Below, in pieces: positions 14,433-14,506 of a stretch of DNA of 14,506 nucleotides. The position numbers and the translations under genes are program-made. Location: the NCBI GenBank assembly GCA_007120485.1, contig SKNP01000029.1, positions 1-14,506 on the forward strand, written 5' to 3'. Positions within the stretch are counted from its first letter, which is position 1, and each line of letters starts with the position of its first letter. Source of the DNA: Nitriliruptoraceae bacterium. Lineage in GTDB: Bacteria > Actinomycetota > Nitriliruptoria > Nitriliruptorales > Nitriliruptoraceae. The notes beneath the pieces are model-generated. The model was not told the origin of the DNA, searched no databases, and saw only the letters and a program-made list of their open reading frames with translations.

Positions 14433-14440
14433 CCTCCCCC
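14433..14440 (-). promoter_or_regulatory. Shine-Dalgarno of the IclR gene
   Basis: GGGGGAGG on the minus strand ends five bases before the GTG at 14427. It favours this start over the in-frame GTG at 14442, which overlaps it. Confidence 0.6.
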
Positions 14441-14476
14441 ACGACGCCGGGCGCGACCTCCCCGACGCACCTGGCT

Positions 14477-14504
14477 CACGCCGGCCTTCACACGCCGGCC
14501 TTCA
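14477..14504. repeat. 14-bp tandem direct repeat upstream of the IclR gene
   Basis: CACGCCGGCCTTCA occurs twice head to tail (14477-14490, 14491-14504) and is followed by CA at the window edge, so a third copy could continue outside. It lies 50-80 bp upstream of the regulator start codon, a position that suits an operator. On the minus strand the distal copy reads into TGA, so it is not part of an extended coding frame of the regulator. Confidence 0.7.
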
Positions 14505-14506
14505 CA

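Noticed and set aside
13043..14491. A 482-aa open frame on the minus strand running from upstream of the IclR gene through the WXG100 gene
   Set aside because: Only its last 118 codons look like protein. The rest overlaps the clearly homologous IclR gene in another frame and is Arg/Gly/Ala-rich, typical of a GC-rich shadow frame.
1..14506. CRISPR array, tRNA/rRNA genes, insertion sequences or integrase with attachment sites
   Set aside because: No regularly spaced repeats with unique spacers, no tRNA cloverleaf and no transposase or integrase motifs were seen on either strand.

Overview
The window is very GC-rich (most codons end in G or C), uses many GTG starts, and has strong purine-rich Shine-Dalgarno sequences. 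It carries an IclR regulator of an actinobacterial type, a WXG100 protein and GC-rich hairpin terminators without U tracts. Together these point to a high-GC actinobacterium. Several proteins, notably the betaine-binding lipoprotein and the RND exporter loops, are strikingly rich in Asp and Glu. This suggests a halophilic or haloalkaliphilic lineage (for example Nitriliruptoria-like), but that is inference and not a taxonomic call.

Left part (1-4622). The N-terminal 36 codons of an ABC ATPase lie at the left edge on the minus strand. They follow a complete HAE3/MMPL-type RND exporter (224-2725, minus). A short divergent intergenic region separates the exporter from two plus-strand genes: a non-secreted BtuF-like binding-protein homologue with conserved cysteines (2964-3884), and a DUF411 putative metal-binding lipoprotein (4047-4622). 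Two GC-rich hairpins, one a perfect 38-bp palindrome, separate these from the convergent genes to the right.

Middle part (4714-10322, all minus). Read 10322 to 4714, this is an operon of betaine-aldehyde-type dehydrogenase, ProV-like ATPase, a fused double ProW permease, and a glycine betaine/choline-binding lipoprotein. The first three genes are joined by 4-nt GTGA overlaps. The logic is uptake of a quaternary amine or its precursor plus oxidation of betaine aldehyde. The choline-oxidising enzyme is not in the window.

Right part (10638-14506, all minus). Read right to left, it holds an IclR regulator, a WXG100 protein coupled by TGATG to an unrecognised 439-aa protein, and a patatin-like phospholipase. 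The WXG100/439-aa pair, possibly with the phospholipase, is the best candidate here for an undescribed system, most plausibly a type VII-secretion-type substrate/effector set. No secretion machinery is visible. Three gaps in this part contain short tandem repeats with periods of 12, 13 and 14 bp. The 13-bp array contains the stop codon of the 439-aa gene and places stop codons in all three frames.

No tRNA, rRNA, CRISPR array, transposase or integrase was seen.
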